64,000 bases of DNA, taken from NCBI GenBank assembly GCA_022820665.1, contig JAJEFB010000026.1:1-64000 (forward strand), in the 5' to 3' direction. The stretch comes from Anaerolineae bacterium (lineage in GTDB: Bacteria > Chloroflexota > Anaerolineae > Aggregatilineales > Phototrophicaceae). Positions 1 to 8,158 of the stretch are shown piece by piece; position 1 is the first letter of the stretch; each line of letters starts with the position of its first letter. The position numbers and the translations under genes were made by a program. The notes under the pieces were generated by a model. That model saw only the letters and a program-made list of their open reading frames with translations, did not search any database and was not told the DNA's origin.

Positions 1-180
1 TCTCTTTAACCATTCCTGTTTATCCTCGCCAAAATCAACAATGTCCACCCGGGTCTCCGCACCGCTGATCACCGCGCAGATAGCGATGATGATGATATCC
101 AGCAACTGGTGTAATTGGCCATGTTCGCGGCGCGGGTCTTCTAAACCGGCAAAGGCTTCCGCTATGCCACTTGGGCTCAT
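1..180 (-). CDS. ISAs1-type transposase, N-terminal fragment (runs off window edge)
   Basis: Reading the minus strand from the ATG at 180 gives MSPSGIAEAFAGLEDPRREH..., then LLDIIIIAICAVISGAE and DFGEDKQEWLKR. This is the order and spacing of the DDE_Tnp_1-associated N-terminal region of ISAs1-family (H-repeat) transposases: an LEDPR motif, a hydrophobic helix ending in a CAVISGAE-like motif, and a DFGxxKxxWL helix. The frame stays open to base 1, so the catalytic DDE domain, if present, lies outside the window. A GGAG just upstream supports the start. No terminal inverted repeat was identified in the short flank. It was too short for the ORF track. Whether the element is intact cannot be judged from this end. 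Confidence 0.75.
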   Translation of the reverse strand, partial: MSPSGIAEAFAGLEDPRREHGQLHQLLDIIIIAICAVISGAETRVDIVDFGEDKQEWLKR

Positions 181-268
181 CTCGCTTACTCCTCAATCCA
201 TATCGATGAACCCAGTCTAATCTTCTTTCATTTTTGGTACGATTGCCCTGGTCATAATAGAGGTTCCG

Positions 269-298
269 TTGTCATAGCTTGCGGGTAGATGATACAAT
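269..298 (+). promoter_or_regulatory. Candidate sigma-70 promoter for the GNAT-like gene
   Basis: TTGTCA at 269-274 and TACAAT at 293-298 are separated by 18 bases and lie about 45 bases before the ATG at 344. Both boxes are close to consensus. The call rests on sequence only. Confidence 0.45.
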
Positions 299-343
299 AA
301 GATCGGAATCGTCTCTTTTGGAGATTTCCGAGCGAGGACCATC

Positions 344-1315
344 ATGGCGCTGCAAACCGATACGCACTCGATGAAACTGCTGGATCTTCCTTTGATGCTG
401 CGGCTCAAACAGAATGCCATCGTTATGCATAGCGAGCTGGGTTTGACCGAAGACGCGCGAGGTAGAAACAGCGCCTTGCTCTCCAGCATCGTCTTTCCGC
501 GCGGCTTGCATACGCTCTTGGGTCACGTCGACGACAAGAATGTTGTTGGTCAGTTTCGCTATCGCCCGGGCGAATCCAATGCGCATATTGTTTACCTGGC
601 GCCAACACTGGATGACGACGAGGATGATAGCCCCTGGCTGCATATGCTCGATGCCATGGCGGAACAAGCGGGCAAGAACGGCGCGCAGAATCTCGTCGGC
701 GAGGTTGAACTGAGCCACAGGCTTTTTGAGACGATGCGCCGGGCGGGTTACGCGGTGTATAGCCGGCAAGTGATCTGGCAGCATGGGCCGATCGTCGCGG
801 AGTTCCCGTTTGCGGATTTGGAAGTCACGCCGGAATCCGAGAACGATCAGATAGGCATCGCCGCGCTGCTGGGATGTACAATTCCGCGCATCATGCAGAC
901 GGTCATGGGACCCTCGGCCGACATGGAAGGATTGGTCTATCGCAAGGATGGCCAAGTTGAAGCCTACGTCGCCTATTCCGAAGGCAAGCACGGCGTTTAT
1001 CTTTTGCCCTTTTTGCATCCGGAAGTATTGAGCGAGGCGCCGGATATCATTGCCGCCGCGTTGCTAAAAATCGAGCGTTGCCGCAAGCTGCCGGTCTACA
1101 TCAGCGTCCGCGGGTATCAAGGCTGGTTGGAGAACGCCATGCTGGATCTAGGCTTCAATCCCTGGCTGGAGCAAGCAGTGATGGTCAAGCACTTAACCGC
1201 AGGCGTGCGACAGACGTCATTCGCGCAAGTTAATTTGAGCGCGAGCGGGGGGCAGAAACCAGCCGCTACCTTGCAAATGGAATATCTCAACGATAACCTT
1301 GCGCTGCGAGAGTGA
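344..1315 (+). CDS. GNAT-like acetyltransferase-fold protein of unknown substrate
   Basis: This 323-residue soluble protein has no signal peptide or membrane helix. The pattern of alternating strands and helices, with a PWLHMLDAMAEQAGKNGAQNLVGEV helix-strand unit followed by an FETMRRAGYAVYSRQVIW segment, resembles the second half of GNAT folds, and the C-terminal half may hold a second degenerate copy (ISVRGYQGWLENAMLDLGF). No clear acetyl-CoA pyrophosphate loop (Q/RxxGxG/A) is visible, so it may be inactive or highly diverged. GAGGACC directly before the ATG supports the start. It lies 80 bases upstream of the R3H ATPase on the same strand and may be co-transcribed with it. The fold assignment is an inference; the gene itself is well supported by length and codon usage. 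Confidence 0.6.
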   Translation: MALQTDTHSMKLLDLPLMLRLKQNAIVMHSELGLTEDARGRNSALLSSIVFPRGLHTLLGHVDDKNVVGQFRYRPGESNAHIVYLAPTLDDDEDDSPWLHMLDAMAEQAGKNGAQNLVGEVELSHRLFETMRRAGYAVYSRQVIWQHGPIVAEFPFADLEVTPESENDQIGIAALLGCTIPRIMQTVMGPSADMEGLVYRKDGQVEAYVAYSEGKHGVYLLPFLHPEVLSEAPDIIAAALLKIERCRKLPVYISVRGYQGWLENAMLDLGFNPWLEQAVMVKHLTAGVRQTSFAQVNLSASGGQKPAATLQMEYLNDNLALRE

Positions 1316-1395
1316 AAGCGCGCCCGGGCGCCTTTCCCGGCATCTGGATTGATTCAAGCGAATCCCGCAATAGCAAAAGGACAGCACCCGAGTAG

Positions 1396-3015
1396 ATGGA
1401 CAAACGCATAACGGACGATTTCGAAGTACTCAGAAACGTCTTGCCGCCGCGCATCCGAGACGCGGTTGATGAAGTCGGCAATACCAGTCAACTTCTGGAA
1501 ATCGTCTTGGATCTGGGAAGGATCCCTGCCGCCCGATATGTTGACAGCGAACACGCGCTTGCCGAACGTGAGGTGACGGAGGAAGACCTGCGGCAGGTGC
1601 TTGATGAACTCGGCGAGTTTGACGATGACAATCGCGCCGGCATTGAGCGCTCTCTGCATCGCATTTCGGCGATTCGCAATCGCCGTGGCAAGATTGTCGG
1701 TTTGACCGTCCGTATCGGTCGGGCGGTTTACGGCACCATCGATATCATTGCCGACTTGATCGAAACAGGTCAGAGCGTGTTGATAGTAGGACCGCCCGGC
1801 GTCGGCAAGACAACGCTGCTGCGGGAAGCGGCCAGAGTGCGAGCGACGCGCAAGCGCGTGGTCATCGTTGATACCTCCAATGAAATCGGCGGCGATGGCG
1901 ACATCCCGCACGAGGCGGTCGGCAAGGCGCGCCGCATGCAAGTGTCGCAGCCCGATCGTCAGCATGAAGTGATGATCGAGGCGGTGGAAAACCACAATCC
2001 CGAAGTGATTGTGATTGACGAAATCGGCCGAGAATTGGAAGCGCAGGCGGCGCGCACCATCGCGGAACGCGGCGTGCAGCTAATCGGCACCGCCCACGGC
2101 AATTCCCTGGAAAACTTGATGCTGAACCCGACTCTGTCCGACCTCATCGGCGGCATTGAATCCGTCACGCTATCCGATGACGAAGCGCGGCGGCGCGGGA
2201 CACAGAAGGTCGTGCTAGAGAGGCGCACGGCGCCAACCTTCGACATCATGATCGAGATTCAGGCTCGCGATCGTTTGGTCGTACACGCGGACGTCGCCAC
2301 GGCTGTAGACGCGATTCTGCGCAACCGCCCGCAGCCCGCCGAGTTGCGAGAGCGCGACAGCGCGGGCCTTATTCACGTGAATGTATACATTCCGGAAGCC
2401 GATTCGCGTTCATCGCCGGCTCGCCTGGGCGCCCAACTGCAAGGTAACAGGCGCGACATGAACGCTCATCATGTTCGTGGCACGCGCGAAAATGGCGTCA
2501 CGCGCAACGAGATGAGAGACGATCTGGCTCAGATAGGCAGACGCGATTTGAGCCCGGTGAGCGTATATGCCTATGGCGTGGCGCGCAATCGGCTCGAACA
2601 AGCCGCGCGTCGGCTGAACGTGCCGCTCATTTTGACCGATGACTTTAGCGACGCGCAAGCCATCGTCACCCTGAAGACACATTATCGCCGCCGTCCGCGC
2701 CTGATCACAGATGGCGAAAAGCGGGGCATGTCGATCTACGTTTTGCGGGCGAATACGGTGACGCAAATGGAAAACTTCCTGGTCGATCTGTTCCGGCTGA
2801 ATGGCAGGAAAGATCTTGATCCCTTTGGTCAAGCCATACAAGAAGCTGAACAAGCCATCAGGCGCATCCGGGCCGGAGAAGACTATATCGACCTCAAACC
2901 GCAGGTCTCCCAGATACGCAAGCGCCAGCATCAACTGGCGCGTCAGGCGCAAATGCATTCGGCCAGCGTCGGCGAAGAACCACGTCGTTATGTCACGATC
3001 TTCCGCGATGCTTGA
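1396..3015 (+). CDS. R3H domain / AAA ATPase (SpoIIIAA/Ycf45-like)
   Basis: This 539-residue protein belongs to the SpoIIIAA/Ycf45 group of single-stranded nucleic-acid-binding ATPases found in cyanobacteria, plastids and Chloroflexota. A Walker A loop GPPGVGKTT lies near residue 135, followed by VVIVDTSNEIGGDGD and a Walker B-like VIVIDEIGRELEA, which are characteristic of the family. A glycine-containing linker and a low-similarity middle region lead to a C-terminal R3H domain (IRKRQHQLARQAQMHSASVGEEPRRYVTIFRD), which binds single-stranded nucleic acid. It has no membrane segment. The cellular role is poorly known and nothing here suggests sporulation. It is followed after 30 bases by the DUF89 gene, which could share its transcript. 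Confidence 0.85.
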   Translation: MDKRITDDFEVLRNVLPPRIRDAVDEVGNTSQLLEIVLDLGRIPAARYVDSEHALAEREVTEEDLRQVLDELGEFDDDNRAGIERSLHRISAIRNRRGKIVGLTVRIGRAVYGTIDIIADLIETGQSVLIVGPPGVGKTTLLREAARVRATRKRVVIVDTSNEIGGDGDIPHEAVGKARRMQVSQPDRQHEVMIEAVENHNPEVIVIDEIGRELEAQAARTIAERGVQLIGTAHGNSLENLMLNPTLSDLIGGIESVTLSDDEARRRGTQKVVLERRTAPTFDIMIEIQARDRLVVHADVATAVDAILRNRPQPAELRERDSAGLIHVNVYIPEADSRSSPARLGAQLQGNRRDMNAHHVRGTRENGVTRNEMRDDLAQIGRRDLSPVSVYAYGVARNRLEQAARRLNVPLILTDDFSDAQAIVTLKTHYRRRPRLITDGEKRGMSIYVLRANTVTQMENFLVDLFRLNGRKDLDPFGQAIQEAEQAIRRIRAGEDYIDLKPQVSQIRKRQHQLARQAQMHSASVGEEPRRYVTIFRDA

Positions 3016-3045
3016 GCGAATCTTGCCCCTGCCGAAAGGGAATAC

Positions 3046-4269
3046 ATGCCCGTGTCGTTGAAGCCACCGCCACCTATCCGCACCGATCATAGCAACGCTT
3101 TCGCGCACAACACCATGGCTGCGCGCATCCCCGCCATCCTTCAAGAAACGCTCGATCTGAATCCGGATTACCCGACGGGTATCAAGGATCGCCTTGGTCG
3201 TTTGCGCGATGACATCGGCGCCGGAGAGGCGATACCGCCTCTGGAAGCGGAGCGGGCGAGCGACTATCAGCAGTGGCTGCACGCGCTGCGTCAACAGCAA
3301 GACATTATAGGCGCGCCGGTGACATGGCATAACGCCGAGTGGTTCTTTGCCGAAACCTATGCCTATCGCTGCCTGGTTGAAGCGACGCGCTATTTCGAAT
3401 CGCGGCGAGATCCCTTCGCGCCCAAGAAGAAATCTGAACTGACCAGCGAGGCGCTTTGGTCACTGATCGAAGGCGCTTTGGCATCCGATGTTGCGGCGGA
3501 GCGGCAGGTCGCGCAAGCTGTGTTACTGGACCTGTGGGCAAACCGAATCGACCTCAGTTATGCGGCGTCTTTGGAACGGGGCACCGATATCGCGCCCGAA
3601 GATCTGCTGGTGGATGACAGCGCTAATTTGATGGATTACCTTTGCCGCTCGGCGACGGCTTCCCCTCAAAAGCGCGATGAAGGCACCATTTACATTGTGG
3701 TGGACAACGCCGGTTCCGAGTTGGCTATGGATCTGGTCTTGGCGGATCGCCTGCTGCGCTACTTGGCTGACCGCGTCGTGCTTTACTTGAAAGCGCATCC
3801 CACGTTTGTCAGCGACGCGACGCCGGAAGATGTCTGGATCATGCTGGATGAGATGAAGCGGCGCCGCGGCGCTAGCGTTCAACTGGCTGAACGACTGGCA
3901 GCCAACTGGGAATCGGCGCGTTTGCTGTTCGTTCCGCATCAGTTTTGGAATAGCAGCATGCTTTTACGCGATATGCCATCAGCGTTGTGCGACAGGCTTA
4001 ACGCGTCGCGACTTGTGATAATCAAGGGAGACGCCAACTACCGGCGCGCGGTCGGCGATTGTCTTTGGCCTGTAGACAGTCCATTCCGCGATGTCATGTC
4101 TTATCTCGACGCGCCGGTTTTGTGCTTGCGAACGCTCAAGAGCGATCCAATCGTGGGCTTGCCTTCCGAGGCAGTCGCCGAGGATCTCGACCGAAGCGAT
4201 CCAACTTGGCGGGTAAACGGAAAGCGCGGGCTGATTCAGTTCAAGCCTCAGTCGTCGAACAGCCAGTAG
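3046..4269 (+). CDS. DUF89/ARMT1-family damage-control phosphatase-like protein
   Basis: This 407-residue protein matches the DUF89 (ARMT1-like) fold, whose members are metal-dependent phosphatases acting on damaged or unwanted phosphometabolites. The diagnostic motif is IYIVVDNAGSELAMDLVLADRLL near residue 215, supplying the metal-binding Asp-Asn. Later motifs include VVLYLKAHPTFVSDAT and a C-terminal LVIIKGDANYRRAVGD, matching the conserved KGD-N-R active-site segment. The N-terminal helical region carries WHNAEWFFAETYAYRCLVEA, also typical. AAAGGGA lies five bases before the chosen ATG; an in-frame ATG at 3115 (MAARIP) is the alternative and would drop a 23-residue Pro-rich lead. The 3' end overlaps the convergent PPOX gene by 22 bases. 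Confidence 0.8.
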   Translation: MPVSLKPPPPIRTDHSNAFAHNTMAARIPAILQETLDLNPDYPTGIKDRLGRLRDDIGAGEAIPPLEAERASDYQQWLHALRQQQDIIGAPVTWHNAEWFFAETYAYRCLVEATRYFESRRDPFAPKKKSELTSEALWSLIEGALASDVAAERQVAQAVLLDLWANRIDLSYAASLERGTDIAPEDLLVDDSANLMDYLCRSATASPQKRDEGTIYIVVDNAGSELAMDLVLADRLLRYLADRVVLYLKAHPTFVSDATPEDVWIMLDEMKRRRGASVQLAERLAANWESARLLFVPHQFWNSSMLLRDMPSALCDRLNASRLVIIKGDANYRRAVGDCLWPVDSPFRDVMSYLDAPVLCLRTLKSDPIVGLPSEAVAEDLDRSDPTWRVNGKRGLIQFKPQSSNSQ

Positions 4270-4748
4270 GTCGCCGTCAGCGGGAAATCACGCTCCAGCC
4301 ATGCCATGACTTTCTGAGGTTTCAAGCGATACTGAACGGCGTCTTCTTCGTCCAGGCTGGGGTCGAGATCGTATTTGTCAACATAAACCTGGTTAATCCT
4401 CGCTTGCAAGGACTCACAAGGTACGGTTTCTGAGAGAGCGCCTTCGAAAATAACGGTTTCATCGCCGCTTTCCAGGTGTAGGACGACCCGGCTGTCCTGT
4501 GAAATATTACGCGCTTTGACCGAATTGCGATCGGTGGCGGTGAACAACTGTCCCTCGACCCAGGCGCCCCAGACGGGCGCCGCATGCGGCTTGCCATCCG
4601 GGCAGGTGGTACAAATCCAATAATTGCGGGCGGCTGCCATCTGGCTTTCGATCCAATCCCAGGTCAGCATTGACCCCGTCTCTTCAACGTTGACGCCATA
4701 ATGCGGCATATTCGGTCGGACGCGCCGCGCGTTTTTCGGTTGGATCAT
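4248..4748 (-). CDS. Pyridoxamine 5'-phosphate oxidase-family flavoprotein (PPOX class)
   Basis: This 166-residue protein has the split-barrel flavin-binding fold of the PPOX class, many members of which use FMN or F420. The core strands are visible as YWICTTCPDGKPHAAPVWGAWVEGQLFTATDRNSVKARNISQDSRVVLHLESG. The P-x-W and K-x-R-N positions match phosphate-contact residues of the family. Substrate and cofactor cannot be decided from sequence. It starts 32 bases after the dnaN stop on the same strand, so it may be read through from dnaN, and it ends inside the convergent DUF89 gene. The first 28 residues are less conserved-looking, so a start at the internal Met before LTWDW is possible. Confidence 0.75.
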   Translation of the reverse strand: MIQPKNARRVRPNMPHYGVNVEETGSMLTWDWIESQMAAARNYWICTTCPDGKPHAAPVWGAWVEGQLFTATDRNSVKARNISQDSRVVLHLESGDETVIFEGALSETVPCESLQARINQVYVDKYDLDPSLDEEDAVQYRLKPQKVMAWLERDFPLTATYWLFDD

Positions 4749-4780
4749 GGCGGCGGCTCGTTTCCCTGGGTCCTCATGCG

Positions 4781-5905
4781 CTATTTGCTCATGGGCATGA
4801 TGACGTGGGTGAAGTCCTCGCGGTTTTCCGGCCGCAAGACGCCGGGATTCTCGGGACCATTGCTCTGGAAGACGACTCGTTCTTCCTTGATCACGCGCAA
4901 CACCTCAATCAAGTACTTGATGTTAAATGAGATATCAAGCGCTTCGCCTTCTGCGGAGGCGTCGAGCATACCTTCGCTGTCGCCGCGTTCGGCGCTCTTG
5001 CCCACAATCAGCACCTCGGCCGGTTCGCCGGGGTTCTGCGCCGGCTTGACATGCAGGTTGGCGCTGTTGGCATTGTCCCGGGCGAAGATCTCGGCGCGCT
5101 GGCAGACGGTCAGCAAGTCGCTGGTATACATTACTGTCGAGGTCGCATAGGAGCGCGGGATTATCGAGGCGAAATCGGGGAATCGACCTTCCAACAATTG
5201 CGACGAGACCAGGATATTGGGCATAAAGACCGTGACGCTGTTGCGCTGCTTGGGCAACGAAATGCCGACTTCCTGGTCGTCTTCGGCGATGCGAGCGATC
5301 TCGCTCATGGCTTTGGCGGGGATGACCATATCTTGACGGTCGCCGAAGTTCTCTTCTAACTCGGCTGTGCGCACTGCCAGGCGATAGCCATCGGCCGCCG
5401 CCATCGTCAAGGCATTGCCTTCAAGCTGCATGTATACGCCCGTCAAAATGGGGCGGTTCTGCTCGCGGGCGGCGGCAAAAGCCGTCTGCACGATCATCTC
5501 GCGCAAGGTTTTGCCTTCCAGATATAGATCCGCGTTTTCGTTGTGGTTAATCGGAGGGAATTCGTCAGCGTCGATGCCGCGGACGTTGGAAGTCTGTATG
5601 CCACAGCGCATATGAACCGTATGCGTGGAAGCGTCCAGGCGCAGGTCGACGCGCTCCCGGGAAAGATTGTTGACCAATTCACTGAAGGTTTTGGCGGGGA
5701 GCGTGATGCTGCCAGCCTGTTCCACTTTGGCGCCGATCCAGACCGTGATGCTCATTTCCAGGTTTGTCGCCGAGAGCTTCAAGCGTGAATCTTCAGTTTC
5801 CAGCAGCACGTTGGCGAGCACGGGAAGCGGGGGATTGCTGTCCACCGCTTTGGTCACAGTATTCAAGCTCTTCGCCAGGTTTTCTTGCAGCACACTTACG
5901 ATCAT
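4781..5905 (-). CDS. dnaN: DNA polymerase III sliding clamp, beta subunit
   Basis: DnaN is the ring-shaped processivity clamp that tethers the replicative polymerase and repair proteins to DNA. At 374 residues this is full length with three clamp domains. Visible marks are the N-terminal MIVSVLQENLAKSLNTVTKAVDSNPPLPVLANVLLE, the central FPPINHNENADLYLEGKTLREMIVQTAFAAA, the PILTGVYMQLEGNALTMAAADGYRLAVR stretch and the C-terminal FTHVIMPMSK that contributes to the hydrophobic partner-binding pocket. GAGGATAACC precedes the ATG. A TATAAT box lies about 70 bases upstream. dnaA is not in the window, so dnaN does not mark an origin here. The downstream PPOX gene is unrelated in function. Confidence 0.96.
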   Translation of the reverse strand: MIVSVLQENLAKSLNTVTKAVDSNPPLPVLANVLLETEDSRLKLSATNLEMSITVWIGAKVEQAGSITLPAKTFSELVNNLSRERVDLRLDASTHTVHMRCGIQTSNVRGIDADEFPPINHNENADLYLEGKTLREMIVQTAFAAAREQNRPILTGVYMQLEGNALTMAAADGYRLAVRTAELEENFGDRQDMVIPAKAMSEIARIAEDDQEVGISLPKQRNSVTVFMPNILVSSQLLEGRFPDFASIIPRSYATSTVMYTSDLLTVCQRAEIFARDNANSANLHVKPAQNPGEPAEVLIVGKSAERGDSEGMLDASAEGEALDISFNIKYLIEVLRVIKEERVVFQSNGPENPGVLRPENREDFTHVIMPMSK

Positions 5906-5973
5906 GGTTATCCTCTAGTAGAGAGCTCTGGGCGCCGACGTTACCAGTCTAGGCGCGCATTCATTTTGTCCGC

Positions 5974-5979
5974 ATTATA
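5974..5979 (-). promoter_or_regulatory. dnaN: Candidate -10 box for dnaN
   Basis: The minus strand reads GGGCTATAATGCGG about 70 bases before the dnaN ATG. The -10 is a perfect TATAAT; no good -35 was seen at 16-18 bases upstream, so strength is uncertain. Confidence 0.45.
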
Positions 5980-6721
5980 GCCCAAGACAGGCGGACTTCC
6001 CACTATCAACACGGCCAGGGCGTATTGCAGATTGTTGGCGCGTCAAGCCCCCATCTTCCACCTTCAAGCACATAATCCTATAGGGTCGAGGCGGTGGCGT
6101 CTGTTGAAATACAGCCCTCATCCCCCAGCACTGTTCCCCCTCATGTCTCCGCTAAACGGGGGGCGGAATTCCCACACGGGGCTGAGTATTTGGCTAGCGC
6201 GCTATTTGCTTACAATCACTCCCACTGAAGGCATCTCCAAGGCATCAGGCGGTAAACAGACACAAGAACTTTGAGATGTGTCCATGTTGTGTCCCTTGAC
6301 AGCTTTTTATGTCCGCGTTGTGTCCGCTCACAGTTTTTTATGTCGGCGCTGTGTCCGTTCGCGGCAGTTTTTCAGCCCTAAGAGGGGCTTGCCCCGACTG
6401 CGACAGAGCGAAGCAGTCGCTCGCGCAGGTCGCGCCGACACTGACTTTCAGCAAGGAAAAGGGCTCCCGCGCTCACGCGGGCGGGACTTGTTAAAAGAGG
6501 GCGCGGACACATGGCAGGGCGTCGTTGGGTTCCACAATTTTTTTCGGACATGGGTGAGAGCTCTTTGCTTTAGGCGAATGAGACAATGATAGCACAGATG
6601 TTCGCTTGAAAGGGCGACTAAATGGTCGCGTTTTGCCATCTTTGTGCATATTGCCGAAGAGTCGCTCGGCTAGATTTTCAAACGTTGATTGTCACCGTAA
6701 GGGTCAGGTCGCGCGATGATT
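5980..6721. other. Long spacer without a supported gene
   Basis: About 740 bases separate the dnaN promoter from the DUF4342 stop. The open frames here (for example 6278-6589) have implausible composition and cross a tandem repeat, so no CDS is called. The stretch holds three imperfect 31-34-base repeats at 6275-6373 and a GTCGCGCCGACACTGACTT segment near 6430 resembling a dispersed repeat seen at 37.4, 37.97 and 47.16 kb. No tRNA-like T-loop was seen. Confidence 0.5.
6275..6373. repeat. Three imperfect tandem units of about 31-34 bases
   Basis: Each unit has the form ATGTCNGCGNTGTGTCC followed by a C/G-variable stretch and a run of five or six T. Units begin near 6275, 6309 and 6340. The first copy is the most diverged. 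They lie in the dnaN/DUF4342 spacer and have no evident coding function. Confidence 0.6.
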
Positions 6722-7075
6722 TTACGCTTCCGGATCTACAGGTCTAACATCGTCCGTCGAGATCTCAATTGTTTCCCCGTCTTCGTCGATGTCTTCAACG
6801 CGCACGATCTCGATTTTCAGTTTGGCGATCAAGGCAGCCATTGTTCCTAACGCCGCGAGTACCGGATTAAAGATCGTGGCAACGCCGCCAACCACCACCG
6901 CCGGCGTCAGCGGGACTTCGATCAGGACTTCGTCGTTGGCGTTGCGAATGATGAGGCGGCGTACGTTGCCTTCCGCGACCAACTCCTTAACGCGCTCGAC
7001 AAGTTCACTGCCGGCGACTTCCATCTCTTCGACCCAATCGCGCTGATTTTTCGGTTTGCGCGGATCTTCGCTCAT
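6722..7075 (-). CDS. DUF4342 domain protein
   Basis: Residues from about 12 onward (WVEEMEVAGSELVERVKELVAEGNVRRLIIRNANDEVLIEVPLTPAVVVGG) match the DUF4342 pattern of a short helix followed by NVRRLIIRN and an exposed beta segment ending EVPL. A hydrophobic stretch (VVVGGVATIFNPVLAALGTMAALIA) follows and may associate with a membrane. The acidic tail is rich in Glu and Asp. The track start at 7105 is rejected because the AGGAG ribosome site lies inside it; the ATG at 7075 sits properly downstream (AGGAGAAAGAC-ATG) and gives 117 residues. Function is unknown. Downstream of the nucleoside hydrolase on the same strand, 90 bases apart. Confidence 0.75.
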   Translation of the reverse strand: MSEDPRKPKNQRDWVEEMEVAGSELVERVKELVAEGNVRRLIIRNANDEVLIEVPLTPAVVVGGVATIFNPVLAALGTMAALIAKLKIEIVRVEDIDEDGETIEISTDDVRPVDPEA

Positions 7076-7165
7076 GTCTTTCTCCTGATCACTGGATTGC
7101 TTCATCCAGTAGTTTCTACGTATCCGCCGATGCTGAGTTGTACAACTGTCGACTGAGCCGCTTGT

Positions 7166-8137
7166 TTAGCGGAGCAAATCGTAGAGCATGCCCTTCCAGC
7201 GCGCGGCGTCCAATTCCCAGCAGATGAGCGGCTTGTTGGGGTTTTGTAGCGCCTCGCGCCAGGCGTCGATGTTCCGCACGTCGTCCGCAAGGTTGAGCTT
7301 GTCCACCACTGTCATGCCACGCGTGAGTTCGCTGCGGCATTCGATATCGACGAGATGACGGCTGGTTGACGTTACGATCGAGGGATCAATGGCAACAGCC
7401 ATGGCCACGCCGTCGGGCAGCGATATGCCGATTTCGCCGGTCTGTATTTCGTAACCGCGCATGCCCTTGATATTGCAATCGATTGTGAAGTCGGCGTATT
7501 CGGTACCGATCCCGCGTACGCTGTCGATATCTTCCAGCGAAAGAACGAATTCGCCCTGGCTGAACTCCCAGCCGACCATTTCGATTGGCAAACCGGAGCG
7601 GAAGACGATTTGCGCCGCTTCGGGATCGCACCAGATATTGTATTCAGCCGCTGGCGTCACATTGCCGTTGGTACAGGCTGCGCCGCCCATCACAACGCAC
7701 CGGGATACGCGCGATACGATGTCCGGGGCTTTTCGAAGCGCGAGAGCCAGGTTGGTCAAAGGACCCAGGGTTACGATCACGAGATCCGGCGTGGACCGGG
7801 CTGCCTCGATAATTGCGTCTATGGCATGCTGTTCTTGTACCTGGCTGCGGCGAGGTTTGTAGCGGTCGCCCCAGTCGCCAAGGCCATCGGCGCCGTGAAA
7901 CCAGTCCGCCGACACGTATTCGCGGGTGAGCGGCCGATCGGCGCCGGCGTAAACAGGGGTATTCGCCTTGCAAATTTCGGCGAAGTAGAGCGAGTTTTCA
8001 ACACCCTGTTCAAGGGGCACGTTGCCCGCGACGACGGTGATCGCGAGAACATCGATATCGCTGTGGCGCAGCGCCATCAGCACGGCGACGGCATCGTCCG
8101 ATCCGGCGTCGGTATCAATCAAAAAAGGGCGGGACAT
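7166..8137 (-). CDS. Inosine-uridine-preferring nucleoside hydrolase family protein
   Basis: Nucleoside hydrolases split ribonucleosides into base and ribose using a tightly bound calcium ion. The N-terminal calcium motif is LIDTDAGSDDAVAVLMAL (DxDxxxDD retained, with Ala and Ser in place of the more usual Pro-Gly-Ile). Other family marks are ITVVAGNVPL, VYAGADRPL with a downstream HGADGLGD, ILVTLGPLTNLALAL-type strand (LVIVTLGPLTNLALAL), VVMGGA and AEYNIWCDPEAAQIVF. The protein is cytoplasmic and about the usual length (323 residues from the ATG at 8137, which has AGGAG eight bases upstream; the track's GTG is too close to that site). It follows the MalY-type gene by 21 bases and is probably in the same operon. 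A paralogue lies at 42.4 kb. Confidence 0.88.
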   Translation of the reverse strand: MSRPFLIDTDAGSDDAVAVLMALRHSDIDVLAITVVAGNVPLEQGVENSLYFAEICKANTPVYAGADRPLTREYVSADWFHGADGLGDWGDRYKPRRSQVQEQHAIDAIIEAARSTPDLVIVTLGPLTNLALALRKAPDIVSRVSRCVVMGGAACTNGNVTPAAEYNIWCDPEAAQIVFRSGLPIEMVGWEFSQGEFVLSLEDIDSVRGIGTEYADFTIDCNIKGMRGYEIQTGEIGISLPDGVAMAVAIDPSIVTSTSRHLVDIECRSELTRGMTVVDKLNLADDVRNIDAWREALQNPNKPLICWELDAARWKGMLYDLLR

Positions 8138-8158
8138 ATCCACATCTCCTGCGGTCGC

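Noticed and set aside
272-1018. 248-residue minus-strand ORF overlapping the GNAT-like gene
   Set aside because: It is a shadow of 344-1315, with no start signal, and biased composition.
4781-5905. Treating dnaN as an origin marker
   Set aside because: dnaA, recF and gyrB are absent and no DnaA-box cluster was seen.
6301-6480. CRISPR array from the short spaced repeats
   Set aside because: Only three diverged units with no spacer variation of the CRISPR kind and no cas genes.
6278-6589. 103-residue ORF in the dnaN spacer
   Set aside because: It crosses the tandem repeat and has Cys/Arg-rich text without family features.
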